Part shown: positions 1-8,080 of the stretch, one piece after another
How the letters are laid out: the number at the start of each line of letters is the position of its first letter
Numbering within the stretch: the first letter of the stretch is position 1
Assembly (NCBI GenBank): GCA_964446745.1
Contig: CAYURR010000127.1
Span: forward strand, 1 to 8,961
Source of the DNA: CAYURR01 sp964446745
Lineage (GTDB): Bacteria; Bacillota; Clostridia; Lachnospirales; WQUN01
Reading direction: 5' to 3'
Length of the DNA: 8,961 bases
Made by a program: the position numbers and the translations under genes
The notes under the pieces: model-generated
What the model saw: the letters and a program-made list of their open reading frames with translations, nothing else
What the model was told of the DNA's origin: nothing
Databases searched by the model: none

Positions 1-38
1 CATTTTAGCACAGTAATGGTAAGATGAGAAAAAAACTT

Positions 39-43
39 GGAGG
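39..43 (+). promoter_or_regulatory. Shine-Dalgarno that fixes the start of the aldo/keto reductase
   Basis: GGAGG lies 8 nt before the ATG at 52. The upstream in-frame TTG at 37 overlaps this ribosome binding site and would add only MEAFN, so the ATG at 52 is the better start. A possible extended -10 (TGGTAAGAT, 17-25) lies just upstream, but the window begins too close to judge a -35 box. Confidence 0.75.
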
Positions 44-51
44 CGTTCAAT

Positions 52-1176
52 ATGGTGTATACGGAATACGGTAATACCGGTATCAAACTGTCGCAATTGG
101 GCTTTGGCGCGATGAGGCTGCCGATGGTAAAGGTGAACGATCAAGACGATATCGACTATGACAAAGCGATAGAGATGATCCACCGTGCGTTCGAGCTCGG
201 TGTCAACTACATAGATACTGCGCCCTATTACTGCAACAAGCTCAGCGAAGTCGCTGTGGGCAGGGCGTTAAAGGGATATAGGGACAAGGTATATCTGTCT
301 ACAAAGAACCCGATAGAGGACGATTCCTATGATCATTGGATGGAGAGGCTCGAGAGCTCGTTAAAGAAGCTCGATACAGACTACATAGACTTCTATCACA
401 TGTGGGGTATCGGCCTGGAGGCATTCCGTGAGAAGATTAATAAGAAGGGCGGACCTATCGACGCGGCGTTAAAGGCTAAGGAGCAGGGGCTTATCAAGCA
501 TCTGTCGTTCTCGTATCACGACAAGCCCGAGAATTTCTTTGAGATCGTAGATAGCGGATATTTCGAGTCGATACTGATACAGTACAACCTGCTGGATCGC
601 TCGAACGAGAAATGTATTGCTTACGCGCACGAAAAGGGACTCGGCGTAGCCGTAATGGGTCCTGTGGCGGGCGGCAGATTGGGCGGCAAGAGCAAGGCGA
701 TCGACGAGCTCATGAAGGGACAGGCAAAGACGAACGCGGAGACTGCAATGCGCTTCGTGCTGTCAAACCCGAATGTAAACGTCGCGCTGTCGGGCATGAG
801 CAGCATCGAGATGGTCGAGGAAAACGCAGCGATAGCAGCGATGCCCACGCATATGACCGAGGAGGTCAAGAGTGCCGCACTCGCGATGATGGAGAAATAT
901 AAGAACTTAGCGGACCTCTACTGCACAGGCTGCAAATATTGCCTGCCGTGCCCGCAAGAGGTAGATATCCCGCGTGTATTTGAATATGCGAACTACTATA
1001 AGGTCTACGATCTGCCCGATTACGCAAAGAGCTCGTACAAGAACTTCACGAACCAGTGGCAGAAGGGGCTCGACGCCTCGCATTGCATCGAATGCGGCCA
1101 GTGCGAAGCGAAATGCCCTCAAAAGCTTGAGATCGTCAAGCAGCTCAAGGAGAGCCACGATCTGCTAATGGCTTAA
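52..1176 (+). CDS. Aldo/keto reductase with C-terminal 2x[4Fe-4S] ferredoxin domain
   Basis: This is a 374-residue cytoplasmic oxidoreductase: an NAD(P)H-type aldo/keto reductase TIM barrel (about residues 1-270) followed by a ferredoxin-like cluster domain (about 285-360). The barrel begins with the family-typical YGNTGIKLSQLGFGAMRLP. The catalytic tetrad is visible as D55 and Y60 (DTAPYY), K85 (STKNP) and H116 (DFYHMWG). Cluster 1 cysteines are C291, C294, C297 and C300, with a CxxCxxCxxCP spacing. Cluster 2 is the regular CxxCxxCxxxCP (C345, C348, C351, C355). Two clusters beside the nicotinamide site suggest electron transfer between ferredoxin and NAD(P)H/carbonyl chemistry. This architecture is common in anaerobic Clostridia and methanogens, but the physiological substrate is unknown. 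The gene is monocistronic within the window and convergent with the long minus-strand operon. The family call is certain; the substrate is not predictable from sequence. Confidence 0.95.
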   Translation: MVYTEYGNTGIKLSQLGFGAMRLPMVKVNDQDDIDYDKAIEMIHRAFELGVNYIDTAPYYCNKLSEVAVGRALKGYRDKVYLSTKNPIEDDSYDHWMERLESSLKKLDTDYIDFYHMWGIGLEAFREKINKKGGPIDAALKAKEQGLIKHLSFSYHDKPENFFEIVDSGYFESILIQYNLLDRSNEKCIAYAHEKGLGVAVMGPVAGGRLGGKSKAIDELMKGQAKTNAETAMRFVLSNPNVNVALSGMSSIEMVEENAAIAAMPTHMTEEVKSAALAMMEKYKNLADLYCTGCKYCLPCPQEVDIPRVFEYANYYKVYDLPDYAKSSYKNFTNQWQKGLDASHCIECGQCEAKCPQKLEIVKQLKESHDLLMA

Positions 1177-1194
1177 ATCAAAAAAGCTTAAAAC

Positions 1195-1248
1195 AAAAAA
1201 AGATGTAGCTTTGATTTGTCTCTAAAAATCAAAGCTACATTTTTTTTA
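1195..1248. terminator. Bidirectional intrinsic terminator between convergent units
   Basis: A perfect 13-bp stem pairs ATGTAGCTTTGAT (1203-1215) with ATCAAAGCTACAT (1228-1240) around a 12-nt loop. An A-tract (1195-1201) precedes it and a T-tract (1240-1247) follows it, so a U-tract follows the hairpin on both strands. It sits between the stop of the aldo/keto reductase (1176) and the stop of the leftward subtilase (1253), and probably ends both transcripts. Confidence 0.9.
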
Positions 1249-1252
1249 TAAG

Positions 1253-2560
1253 CTATTTTTGGCTTGACAGCCTTTCAATTAGACGAGAAGGATTTACAAT
1301 TTTGCCCAAGTCAAAGGTAACGTCGTTAATTGTTACCGATTTACTGTCACCGGTTTCAAGTGCGGCTGCCCAGAATGCCTCCGGTGTTGTCTCCGGTACA
1401 ACCTGCAATGTTAAGGCATATAACCCGGCGATATATGGTACGGCCCAGCTAAATCCACCATCAGGGCTATACTCATAATCGGTGGAGCCGGATGAACCGG
1501 CATAAGTACGGTTGTCCATAGGCACTAAAAGACAAGTCCCGCTTTGTATTTGCTCACTGAAGAATTTAAACCTTTCGCCGGGCATACTCATAAAATGCCC
1601 CATAGTGTATGAATTGTAATCATCCGCTTTTGTCGGTATATCGCGACCAAGTCCGGCAAAATTCATATTATGAGTTTTGTCCAACGAAGTAGAGATTACA
1701 AATACATTTTTTTCTTTAGCCTTATTTATAGCAGACAGTATCTTGTTGTAACCTTTCTTTCCGCCTGACCAACCCATGCTTATTGATACGACTTTAATTT
1801 TATCTTCATCCGGGAGCTTCTCGTTAATTTCAAGAACACGCTCGATTGCATTGGCCATCCAAGTGTAGTTATCAGTAAAATCTTGCCCAAAGAATGGCAG
1901 AGTATAATCCCAAAATGCAGCGGTGAAGTAATACAAGTCGGCTCCGGGTGCAACTCCTACGTTTTTACCAACAGCTATCGAAGCTACTGCGCTGGCATGC
2001 ATTCCTGTGGGGCTGTCCTTGCCTACATGAATTTCTTCATACAGTTTCAAATTGTCCTTGTATTCCACATGATTCAAAAGCAGCGGGTTTGCATCAATTA
2101 TCGCAATACTCACTCCTTTGCCGTCTATGCCATTTTTATGTAACTCTTTTATGCCAAGCCCCGGTTCTTTACCTTGCTCCAAAATAGCCTGTGGATCAAA
2201 GTCTTGTGGAAGCAGTCTTGGCCAAATAGTTTCAGAGTCAAACATCATATGCCTAAGCGCTTCACTTTTTGTAGATAAGTCTAAATCGCTGAGGTCGGCA
2301 TGACGATAATCAAGTTGGAAAGGATTTTCATTATTTGGATTGTATTCAGGAATGTTTAAGGGTTTATCATTATTAAACATATCCGGCTCCGGATCAAACG
2401 CAAATATGGGGTTAGTAGAATCCGCCAAGGCATTTATATCGCATAAATTTTGCCTAAACGATATTTTATTCATGATACCAATATAAGCGTTGCAACCGAC
2501 TATTGCTAATAATACAATAACCGTCAACGTCAGAACTATTTTTTTCTTTCTTATTTTCAT
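1253..2560 (-). CDS. Exported, probably lipid-anchored S8 (subtilisin) family peptidase
   Basis: This 435-residue protein starts with a basic n-region (KIRKKK) and a hydrophobic core ending in the lipobox-like IVGC (C23). It is probably exported as a lipoprotein, or held by an uncleaved N-terminal anchor. A linker rich in Asn, Asp and Pro (about 40-130) precedes the peptidase domain (about 145-400). Likely triad residues are D156 (IAIIDAN), H188 (GMHASAVASIAVG) and S371 (GGFSWAVPYIAG). The usual GTSMA around the serine is replaced by GFSWA, and no canonical oxyanion Asn is seen where AAGN is expected (VFVISTSLD, 286-294). A divergent clostridial S8 subgroup, as I recall it, has similar motifs. 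The ATG has GGAGGG about 5 nt upstream and lies 15 nt after the satP-like stop, so it looks like the last gene of the operon. It ends in TAG. Sampled lines are about 38% GC, well below its neighbours, which suggests a different history. Target and activity are unknown. Confidence 0.85.
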   Translation of the reverse strand: MKIRKKKIVLTLTVIVLLAIVGCNAYIGIMNKISFRQNLCDINALADSTNPIFAFDPEPDMFNNDKPLNIPEYNPNNENPFQLDYRHADLSDLDLSTKSEALRHMMFDSETIWPRLLPQDFDPQAILEQGKEPGLGIKELHKNGIDGKGVSIAIIDANPLLLNHVEYKDNLKLYEEIHVGKDSPTGMHASAVASIAVGKNVGVAPGADLYYFTAAFWDYTLPFFGQDFTDNYTWMANAIERVLEINEKLPDEDKIKVVSISMGWSGGKKGYNKILSAINKAKEKNVFVISTSLDKTHNMNFAGLGRDIPTKADDYNSYTMGHFMSMPGERFKFFSEQIQSGTCLLVPMDNRTYAGSSGSTDYEYSPDGGFSWAVPYIAGLYALTLQVVPETTPEAFWAAALETGDSKSVTINDVTFDLGKIVNPSRLIERLSSQK

Positions 2561-2575
2561 TATTCCCTCCGCTTC

Positions 2576-3154
2576 TTAAAACAACGGCAAGACCTCTTTT
2601 TTGAACTCCCCGTTTACGACCTGTGCACAGCATGAGTATACGGCGGATGCACCGCAGATGATACCGAGATAACCCGCAATAACCTTGATTGTATGGCTGC
2701 CCAGAAAATCGCCGATGGCCAATAGGAAGAACAGTAACGCCAAGGTCAAAAATACGAACTGCGTTACCTTGTTGTGCTTTAATGTACCGATGTACATAAA
2801 CGCTGTAAAGATGCCCCAGAGCAACAGGTAAAAGCCCATCGATTTTTCATCGGCCATTGCGATTTTGTCGCTAAACGGGTTGCACCAGATAAAGATTAAT
2901 GACCACCAAAAGAAGCCGTACGCGGTAAAGGCTGTCGCGCCGAAGGTATTGTTCTTCTTAAACTCCATGATGCCCGCGATGATCTGAGCTGCGCCGCCGA
3001 GTGCAAAGCCCATAGCTACAATGACGACGGATAACGGAATAATCGACGCGTTGTGCAGGTTGAGTAAGATGGTGGTCATGCCGAAGCCCAGTAGCCCTAG
3101 CGGGGCGGGGTTCGCGATAGATTGTGGAGCGGATTGTGCGGATGATGTAGCCAT
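2576..3154 (-). CDS. satP: GPR1/FUN34/YaaH (SatP-type) acetate/succinate transporter
   Basis: This is a 192-residue inner-membrane protein close to the usual length for bacterial SatP (about 190). The family signature NPAPLGLLGFG is at residues 15-25. Six hydrophobic segments follow at roughly 18-34, 38-62, 70-90, 105-123, 130-149 and 154-177, with the conserved AYGFFWW stretch (78-84) in the third. Family members move acetate, and often succinate, across the membrane, as proton-coupled carriers or channel-like hexamers. Direction and substrate here are inferred from the family only. An AGGAGGA ribosome binding site lies 6 nt before the ATG, in the 14-nt gap after the upstream PLP-enzyme gene. 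The subtilase start follows 15 nt after its stop, so it is an internal operon gene. In a fermenter it could export or retrieve acetate. The symbol is given by family similarity. Confidence 0.9.
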   Translation of the reverse strand: MATSSAQSAPQSIANPAPLGLLGFGMTTILLNLHNASIIPLSVVIVAMGFALGGAAQIIAGIMEFKKNNTFGATAFTAYGFFWWSLIFIWCNPFSDKIAMADEKSMGFYLLLWGIFTAFMYIGTLKHNKVTQFVFLTLALLFFLLAIGDFLGSHTIKVIAGYLGIICGASAVYSCCAQVVNGEFKKEVLPLF

Positions 3155-3168
3155 TTAATATCCTCCTC

Positions 3169-4464
3169 TTATTTGTTAAAAATTCCTTGCGCAATAAGTC
3201 TGTCTGCGGCGAGCGTGATCCCCAGGCGTGCGTGGTCGAAGGTCAAGCCGCCCTGCATATATGCGATATATGGCTCGCGCATCGGCGCGTCAGCACTGAG
3301 CTCTATAGACGAACCCTGTACGAACGCACCGGCCGCCATGATCACGTCGCAGTCGTAGCCGGGCATCGGATTGGGCACGGGCTTTACGAATGAATCGACC
3401 GGCGAAGCGGCCTGTATGCCGCCGAGAAATGCCACTACCGATTCGGGATTACCGAAGCGGACGGCTTGGACTATATCCGAACGAGCATCGTTGGGGGTAG
3501 GGGAAACCTCAAACCCGAGATCAGATAGCAGCCGCGAGGCGAATATCGCACCCTTGACCGCGCCGCATACGGTTTGCGGGGCCAGGAACAGCCCGTGCAG
3601 CATGTCCGAGACAAGCCCAAGCGACGGACCCGCTTCCTTGCCGATGCCGGGTGCACTGAGACGGTACGCGGCCTGCTCAACATATTCGCGTTTGCCCGCC
3701 ACATAACCGCCGACCGGCGCAAGCCCGCCGCCCGGGTTCTTGATCAATGAGCCCACGGCCATGTCCGCGCCGACCTCTGTCGGCTCTATAACCTCAACAA
3801 ATTCACCGTAGCAGTTATCTACCATACAGATAATGTCGCTGCGGATTTTTTTTATGTGTTCAATCAGGCGGCCTATCTCGGTTACCGTCAGCGAGGGACG
3901 CCATGCATATCCCTTTGAGCGTTGTATTGTGACGAGCTTGGTCTTTGCGGTGATCGCATCCGCGACCCCTTGATAGTCGATACCACCGTTTGGCAATAGC
4001 TCGACCTGCCTAAACGTGATTCCGTGGTCCGAAAGCGAACCCTTGCCGCGCGCGCAGATCACGGACATCAGCGTGTCGTAGGGCTGACCGACCGCAGACA
4101 ACAGCTCATCACCATGTCTGAGGTTACCGAACAGCGCAACGGTCAGCGCATGTGTGCCCGATATGATCTGTGGCCTCACGAGTGCGTCCTCGGCGCGAAA
4201 GATATCCGCGTAGATGGCCTCGGTCACATCCCGGCCTATGTCATTGTAGCCATAGCCCGTCGCACGCTGGAAATGCGCCTCGCTCAAACGGTTCTTTCGC
4301 ATAGCGTCGAGTACCTTGGCTTGGTTGTAGCTGCATACCTCGTCTGCCTGTGAAAAGGCCGCCGCGGAGGCCTTTTCGGCCTCCACGGCGAGGCGTATGG
4401 TTTGCTCCGATACGCCCATATAGTTTATTAAATAATCGTAGCCGTTTAATCGTTTGTCCGTCAT
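3169..4464 (-). CDS. PLP-dependent methionine gamma-lyase / aluminium-resistance family protein
   Basis: This 431-residue protein belongs to the fold-type I PLP enzymes of the Met_gamma_lyase family, often annotated as aluminium resistance protein. Family stretches include FQRATGYGYNDIGRD (65-79), the cofactor-cradling SGTHAL (102-107), MVDNCYGEF (214-222) with the pyridine-binding D216, and SLIKNPGGGLAPVGGYVAG (239-257) with K242 as the likely Schiff-base lysine. The C-terminal part carries the conserved YIAYMQGGLTFDHARLGI (399-416). It probably catalyses gamma- or beta-elimination on a sulfur amino acid, but substrates of this subgroup are poorly defined and the aluminium name is historical. 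Its ATG overlaps the pheT TGA as ATGA (4464-4461) and only a weak GGTGGT precedes it, so translation is probably coupled to pheT. It lies between an aminoacyl-tRNA synthetase and a transporter, with no evident pathway partner in the window. Confidence 0.92.
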   Translation of the reverse strand: MTDKRLNGYDYLINYMGVSEQTIRLAVEAEKASAAAFSQADEVCSYNQAKVLDAMRKNRLSEAHFQRATGYGYNDIGRDVTEAIYADIFRAEDALVRPQIISGTHALTVALFGNLRHGDELLSAVGQPYDTLMSVICARGKGSLSDHGITFRQVELLPNGGIDYQGVADAITAKTKLVTIQRSKGYAWRPSLTVTEIGRLIEHIKKIRSDIICMVDNCYGEFVEVIEPTEVGADMAVGSLIKNPGGGLAPVGGYVAGKREYVEQAAYRLSAPGIGKEAGPSLGLVSDMLHGLFLAPQTVCGAVKGAIFASRLLSDLGFEVSPTPNDARSDIVQAVRFGNPESVVAFLGGIQAASPVDSFVKPVPNPMPGYDCDVIMAAGAFVQGSSIELSADAPMREPYIAYMQGGLTFDHARLGITLAADRLIAQGIFNK

Positions 4465-6926
4465 TGTCTGATTACCACCGACAGATCGTCTTTAAGGCCG
4501 CTGAGTATGCGCTCCATAGCGTCGCTTACGTCCTTGTCTGTGAGCGTGCGATCCGGTGAACGCAATGTGATGCTGTAGGCCATGGACTTCATATCCGAGC
4601 CGATGTTAGCGCCCTTGTAGATGTCAAACAGCGAGACGCTCTCCAAGAATTCGCCGCCGAATTTACGTATGCAGCGTTCGATATCCCCGGCGGGCAGTTG
4701 ATCCTTCGCGATCAGCGCAAGATCACGCGTTACGGACGGAAACTTCGGCAGCGGCTTGTAGGTGTTTTTGAGGTTTGCGGCCGCATAGATGGCTGTGAGG
4801 TTCAGCTCAGCGAAATAGACCTTTGCGCCGACTTGGTAGTTTTCGGAAACCTGCGGGTGTATCTCGCCGAAGTAACCTCCGACGGTGGAGGCATCCTTGT
4901 CGGAGCCTTTCATAATAATGCGAGCGGTGCGTCCCGGATGCATGTATGGGATGTCTGTAGCCGCAACGTATTCGGCCTCTATGCCCATAGCCGCGAGCAT
5001 TGTCGCGCATGTGCCCTTGAAGTCATAGAAGTCCTGCTTATTTCCGGAGCTATACATGGCTATCGACAGCGTGTCGATCTCGTGCGGCAGCTCCGTCATC
5101 GGGATGGACTTGGGGTGGTAGACCTTTGCGATCTCGAACAGGCGGCTCTCGATGTTACGTCGGTTGTAGTTGGTCGAGATGCTTGTTAGTAACGCATTGG
5201 CCGTAGTCGTGCGCATGATCGAAAAATCCTCGCCGAGAGGATTGATGATACGTACCGTGTTGCGCAGCGGACTTTGTTCGTCGATCAAAAGCTTGTCGAA
5301 CACCTTCGGGCTTTCGAACGAATAGGTCATGGCCTCGCAATAACCCAAAGACAGCATCGTAACACGCGCCAGATCCTCGAGGTTTTGCTTCTCGTTGCGT
5401 TTGCCTACGGTCGGCTTGCCTTGCGAGAGTGTGGAGACGATGTTGTTGTAGCCGTAGATGCGCGCGACCTCCTCGATGATATCGGCCTCCTCCTCGACAT
5501 CCGGGCGAAATGTGGGGATCGTAGCTGTGAAGGTGTCTGAGCCTGGGATGCATGGGGTCGTCTCTATCTCAACGCGTTTGAGGTAGTTGCGAATATCCTC
5601 GCCGGAGATGGAGGTTCCGAGTAGGCTGTTGATGTTCGAGACACTGCATTCAATCATGCGCTGGCCACGCTTGTTCGGATAGCAATCCACTATCCCCTTG
5701 ATGACCGTGCCGCAGCTGAGCTGCTCGACGAGTGCCATGGCGCGATTGATCGCATAGAGCGCAAGGTTCGGGTCGATGTCCTTTTCAAACTTTGTGGAGG
5801 AATCCGTACGCAAGCCGAGCTTCTTAGAGCTTAGACGGATATTCGTACCGAAGAAGTTCGCGGACTCGAACAATATCGCCGTAGCCTCGCCTGTGACCTT
5901 TGAGTTTTCGCCGCCCATGATACCCGCGATAGCGACAGCCTTTTCCTCGTCCGCGATCACGAGCATCGAGCTGTCGAGCTCACGCTCTGTCCCGTCCAGC
6001 GTCACAAATGTTTCTTTGTCTATCCCTTTTGCCGCGTTACCTGCGTTGCGGACGATGATGTGACGGTTCGCGATGTTGTCGATGTCAAATGCATGCATGG
6101 GCTGACCAGTCTCGAGCATTACATAGTTCGTGATGTCGACGATGTTGTTGATGGGTCTGATACCCGAGGCCGTGAGCCTGTGGCGCATCCAGAGAGGCGA
6201 CGGTCCGATCTTTACATCCTTTACGACGCGTGCGACATAACGGCGGCAGAGCTCGGGGTTCAAGATGTCCACGGAGATCATCGAGTGGATGTCACCGTCG
6301 GCCTCATGCTTGGGCTCTGCGTCCGGCATCGTAAATGTGGTGTCATAGGTGGCCGCAGTTTCACGCGCCAAGCCGATCACCGAATAGCAGTCCGGACGGT
6401 TCGAGGTGATCTCGAACTCTACGACGCTTTCGCGAAGCTTTAATACATCCATCACGTCCGCGCCGAGGGCCGGTGTGTCGTCCGTGTCCGATGCGTCACA
6501 GAAGATATAGATGCCGTTTTCCGGGGATTCTGGATAGTCCTGACGGGTATAGCCGAGCTCCTCGATCGAGCACATCATACCGTCTGAGGGCAAGCCGCGG
6601 AATTCGGTTTTTGTGATCGTTTTGCCCTCGGCCAGTACCGCGCCGTCCAACGCAACGGGTACGAGTGCACCCTCGAAGATGTTCGTCGCGCCTGTGATGA
6701 TCTGTATCGTTTCGCTGCCAATATCCACCTGGCATATGGTGAGCTTGTCGGCCTGCGGATGTTTCTCGGTCTTAGTGATTTTGCCTACGACGACATTTTT
6801 TAGATCCTTGCCTAAATGCTCGACGGCCTCGACCTTTGAGCCCGACATCGTGATGTCCGACACAAAGGATTTGATGTCGAGCTCGCGCCCGAGCATATCC
6901 TCGAGCCATGAAATCGGTATATTCAT
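4461..6926 (-). CDS. pheT: Phenylalanyl-tRNA synthetase beta subunit
   Basis: This 821-residue protein is the usual length for the bacterial beta subunit of the alpha2-beta2 enzyme that charges tRNA-Phe. Domains can be followed in order. The N-terminal tRNA-binding (EMAP-like) domain is at about 40-150, with HPQADKL at 56-62 and RGLPSDGMMCS at 110-120. The B3/B4 region, including the editing site for mischarged Tyr, is at about 165-400, with EITSNRPDCYSVIGLARE (172-189), RPINNIVDITNYVM (257-270) and AIAGIMGGE (332-340). The B5 domain is at about 415-495, with PTFRPDVEEEADIIEEVARI (471-490) before YGYNNI. A catalytic-like core domain follows at about 510-700. The C-terminal ferredoxin-fold anticodon-binding domain is at about 727-820, with PKFPSVTRDLALI and TLRSPDRTLTDKDV. 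AGGAGG lies 6 nt before the ATG. The start is 34 nt after the pheS stop, and the TGA overlaps the next gene's ATG. No defects were seen. Confidence 0.98.
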   Translation of the reverse strand: MNIPISWLEDMLGRELDIKSFVSDITMSGSKVEAVEHLGKDLKNVVVGKITKTEKHPQADKLTICQVDIGSETIQIITGATNIFEGALVPVALDGAVLAEGKTITKTEFRGLPSDGMMCSIEELGYTRQDYPESPENGIYIFCDASDTDDTPALGADVMDVLKLRESVVEFEITSNRPDCYSVIGLARETAATYDTTFTMPDAEPKHEADGDIHSMISVDILNPELCRRYVARVVKDVKIGPSPLWMRHRLTASGIRPINNIVDITNYVMLETGQPMHAFDIDNIANRHIIVRNAGNAAKGIDKETFVTLDGTERELDSSMLVIADEEKAVAIAGIMGGENSKVTGEATAILFESANFFGTNIRLSSKKLGLRTDSSTKFEKDIDPNLALYAINRAMALVEQLSCGTVIKGIVDCYPNKRGQRMIECSVSNINSLLGTSISGEDIRNYLKRVEIETTPCIPGSDTFTATIPTFRPDVEEEADIIEEVARIYGYNNIVSTLSQGKPTVGKRNEKQNLEDLARVTMLSLGYCEAMTYSFESPKVFDKLLIDEQSPLRNTVRIINPLGEDFSIMRTTTANALLTSISTNYNRRNIESRLFEIAKVYHPKSIPMTELPHEIDTLSIAMYSSGNKQDFYDFKGTCATMLAAMGIEAEYVAATDIPYMHPGRTARIIMKGSDKDASTVGGYFGEIHPQVSENYQVGAKVYFAELNLTAIYAAANLKNTYKPLPKFPSVTRDLALIAKDQLPAGDIERCIRKFGGEFLESVSLFDIYKGANIGSDMKSMAYSITLRSPDRTLTDKDVSDAMERILSGLKDDLSVVIRQ

Positions 6927-6960
6927 ATAGAGCCTCCTATAGATAAAATGTTATAAATGG

Positions 6961-7980
6961 TTAGAACTGTTTAAGAAAACGCATGTCGTTCTCGAATAGC
7001 AGCCTCATGTCTGTGATGCCGTAACGCTGCATCGCGATACGCTCGAGCCCCATGCCGAACGCGTAACCGCTGTAGATCGTAGGATCGATGCCCGACATTC
7101 TCAGAACCTTCGGATGCACCATGCCGCAGCCGAGGATTTCAATAAATCCGCTGTCCTTACAAACGCGACAACCCACACCATTGCATACAAAGCATTGAAC
7201 GTCCATCTCAGCGCTGGGCTCAGTGAACGGGAAATGATGCGGGCGGAAGCGAACGACCGTGTCCGCGCCGAATAGCTGCTTTGCAAACAGTTCGAGCGAA
7301 CCCTTCAGATCGCCCATAGTGATGCCCTTGTCGATGACAAGACCCTCGAGCTGGTGGAACACCGGCGAATGGGTCGCATCGACCTCATCCGAACGATAGA
7401 CCGTACCGGGCGCAATAATCTTGATGGGCGGCTGGCTGTTTTCCATTACGCGCACCTGCACGGAAGAGGTCTGCGTGCGTAATACATAGCCGCCGTGGAT
7501 ATAGAAGGTGTCCTGCTCGTCCTTTGCGGGGTGGTTGGCCGGGACGTTCAGGGCCTCGAAGTTGTAATAATCCGTCTCAACGTCCGGACCCTCGGCGATC
7601 TCAAAACCCATACCGATAAACAGGTCCTTGATCTCGTCTATAACGACCGTCATCGGATGCTTGTGACCCATGGGCAAAACGCGCCCGGGTACGGTGACAT
7701 CAATCGTCTCCGCTGCGAGCTGAGCCTGTAGACGGCTCTTGTGCAGGGTATCCTTGACCCTGTCCATAATTTCCTCGAGGTGCACGCGTACGCTGTTTAC
7801 GGCCTGACCGGCCTGCGGACGCTCGTCCGGGCCGAGCTTGCCGACCGACTTTAACAGCTGCGTGAGCTCACCCTTTTTGCCGAATAGCGATAGGCGTAAT
7901 GTCTCGAGCTCGTCGGAGGTCTTGATCCTTTCGAGCGCGGCCTCGGCGCTTTCTTTTAACTTTTTTAATTCATCAAACAT
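6961..7980 (-). CDS. pheS: Phenylalanyl-tRNA synthetase alpha subunit
   Basis: This 339-residue class II synthetase catalytic subunit carries out Phe activation and transfer to tRNA-Phe in complex with PheT. A helical, coiled-coil-like N-terminal arm (about 1-90) precedes the catalytic domain. Visible motifs are EGPDVETDYYNFEALNVPANHP (130-151), motif 2 from PGTVYRSDEVDATH (191-204) to FHQLEG, the Phe-pocket region FRPHHFPFTEPSAEMDV (245-261), four conserved cysteines (C263, C266, C271, C274) and motif 3 GYAFGMGLERIAM (305-317). A307 probably corresponds to the E. coli Ala294 that shapes the amino-acid pocket. A moderate AAAGGA ribosome binding site lies 7 nt before the ATG. It is the first gene after the T-box leader, so expression should rise when uncharged tRNA-Phe accumulates. 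No truncation or odd residues were noted. Confidence 0.98.
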   Translation of the reverse strand: MFDELKKLKESAEAALERIKTSDELETLRLSLFGKKGELTQLLKSVGKLGPDERPQAGQAVNSVRVHLEEIMDRVKDTLHKSRLQAQLAAETIDVTVPGRVLPMGHKHPMTVVIDEIKDLFIGMGFEIAEGPDVETDYYNFEALNVPANHPAKDEQDTFYIHGGYVLRTQTSSVQVRVMENSQPPIKIIAPGTVYRSDEVDATHSPVFHQLEGLVIDKGITMGDLKGSLELFAKQLFGADTVVRFRPHHFPFTEPSAEMDVQCFVCNGVGCRVCKDSGFIEILGCGMVHPKVLRMSGIDPTIYSGYAFGMGLERIAMQRYGITDMRLLFENDMRFLKQF

Positions 7981-8023
7981 AGTGTCATCCTTTCAATGTA
8001 AAGATCTGTGTATATGCGCAAAC

Positions 8024-8065
8024 AAAAAAGCCCCCGTCCCTATGAAATACAATGGGACGAAGGCT
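8024..8065 (-). terminator. T-box attenuator terminator upstream of pheS
   Basis: In the minus-strand RNA, AGCCUUCGUCCC (8065-8054) pairs fully with GGGACGGGGGCU (8040-8029), including two U-G wobbles. The loop is 13 nt and U6 follows (8029-8024). Its 5' arm directly abuts the T-box sequence, as expected for the terminator that competes with the antiterminator. With no other terminator seen after spoIIID, it may also end spoIIID read-through transcripts. Confidence 0.93.
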
Positions 8066-8080
8066 CGCGGTACCACCCAA
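8066..8080 (-). promoter_or_regulatory. T-box consensus sequence (antiterminator 3' part)
   Basis: TTGGGTGGTACCGCG on the minus strand matches the conserved T-box core, preceded by GAATGAGAA as in many Bacillota leaders. UGGU in the bulge is complementary to tRNA 3' ACCA, which fits a discriminator A73. Confidence 0.96.

Noticed and set aside
37..51. Upstream TTG start extending the aldo/keto reductase by five residues
   Set aside because: The TTG overlaps the GGAGG ribosome binding site that serves the ATG at 52, and the extra residues MEAFN are not part of the family N-terminus.
291..300. Shortened first cluster motif CxxCxxCxxCP in the aldo/keto reductase as a defect (residue numbers)
   Set aside because: As I recall, this spacing is usual in ferredoxin-fused aldo/keto reductases, and all four cysteines are present.
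4698..6443. Several open frames of 80-160 codons on the plus strand across pheT
   Set aside because: They are antisense shadows of a complete, well-conserved pheT and have no family motifs.
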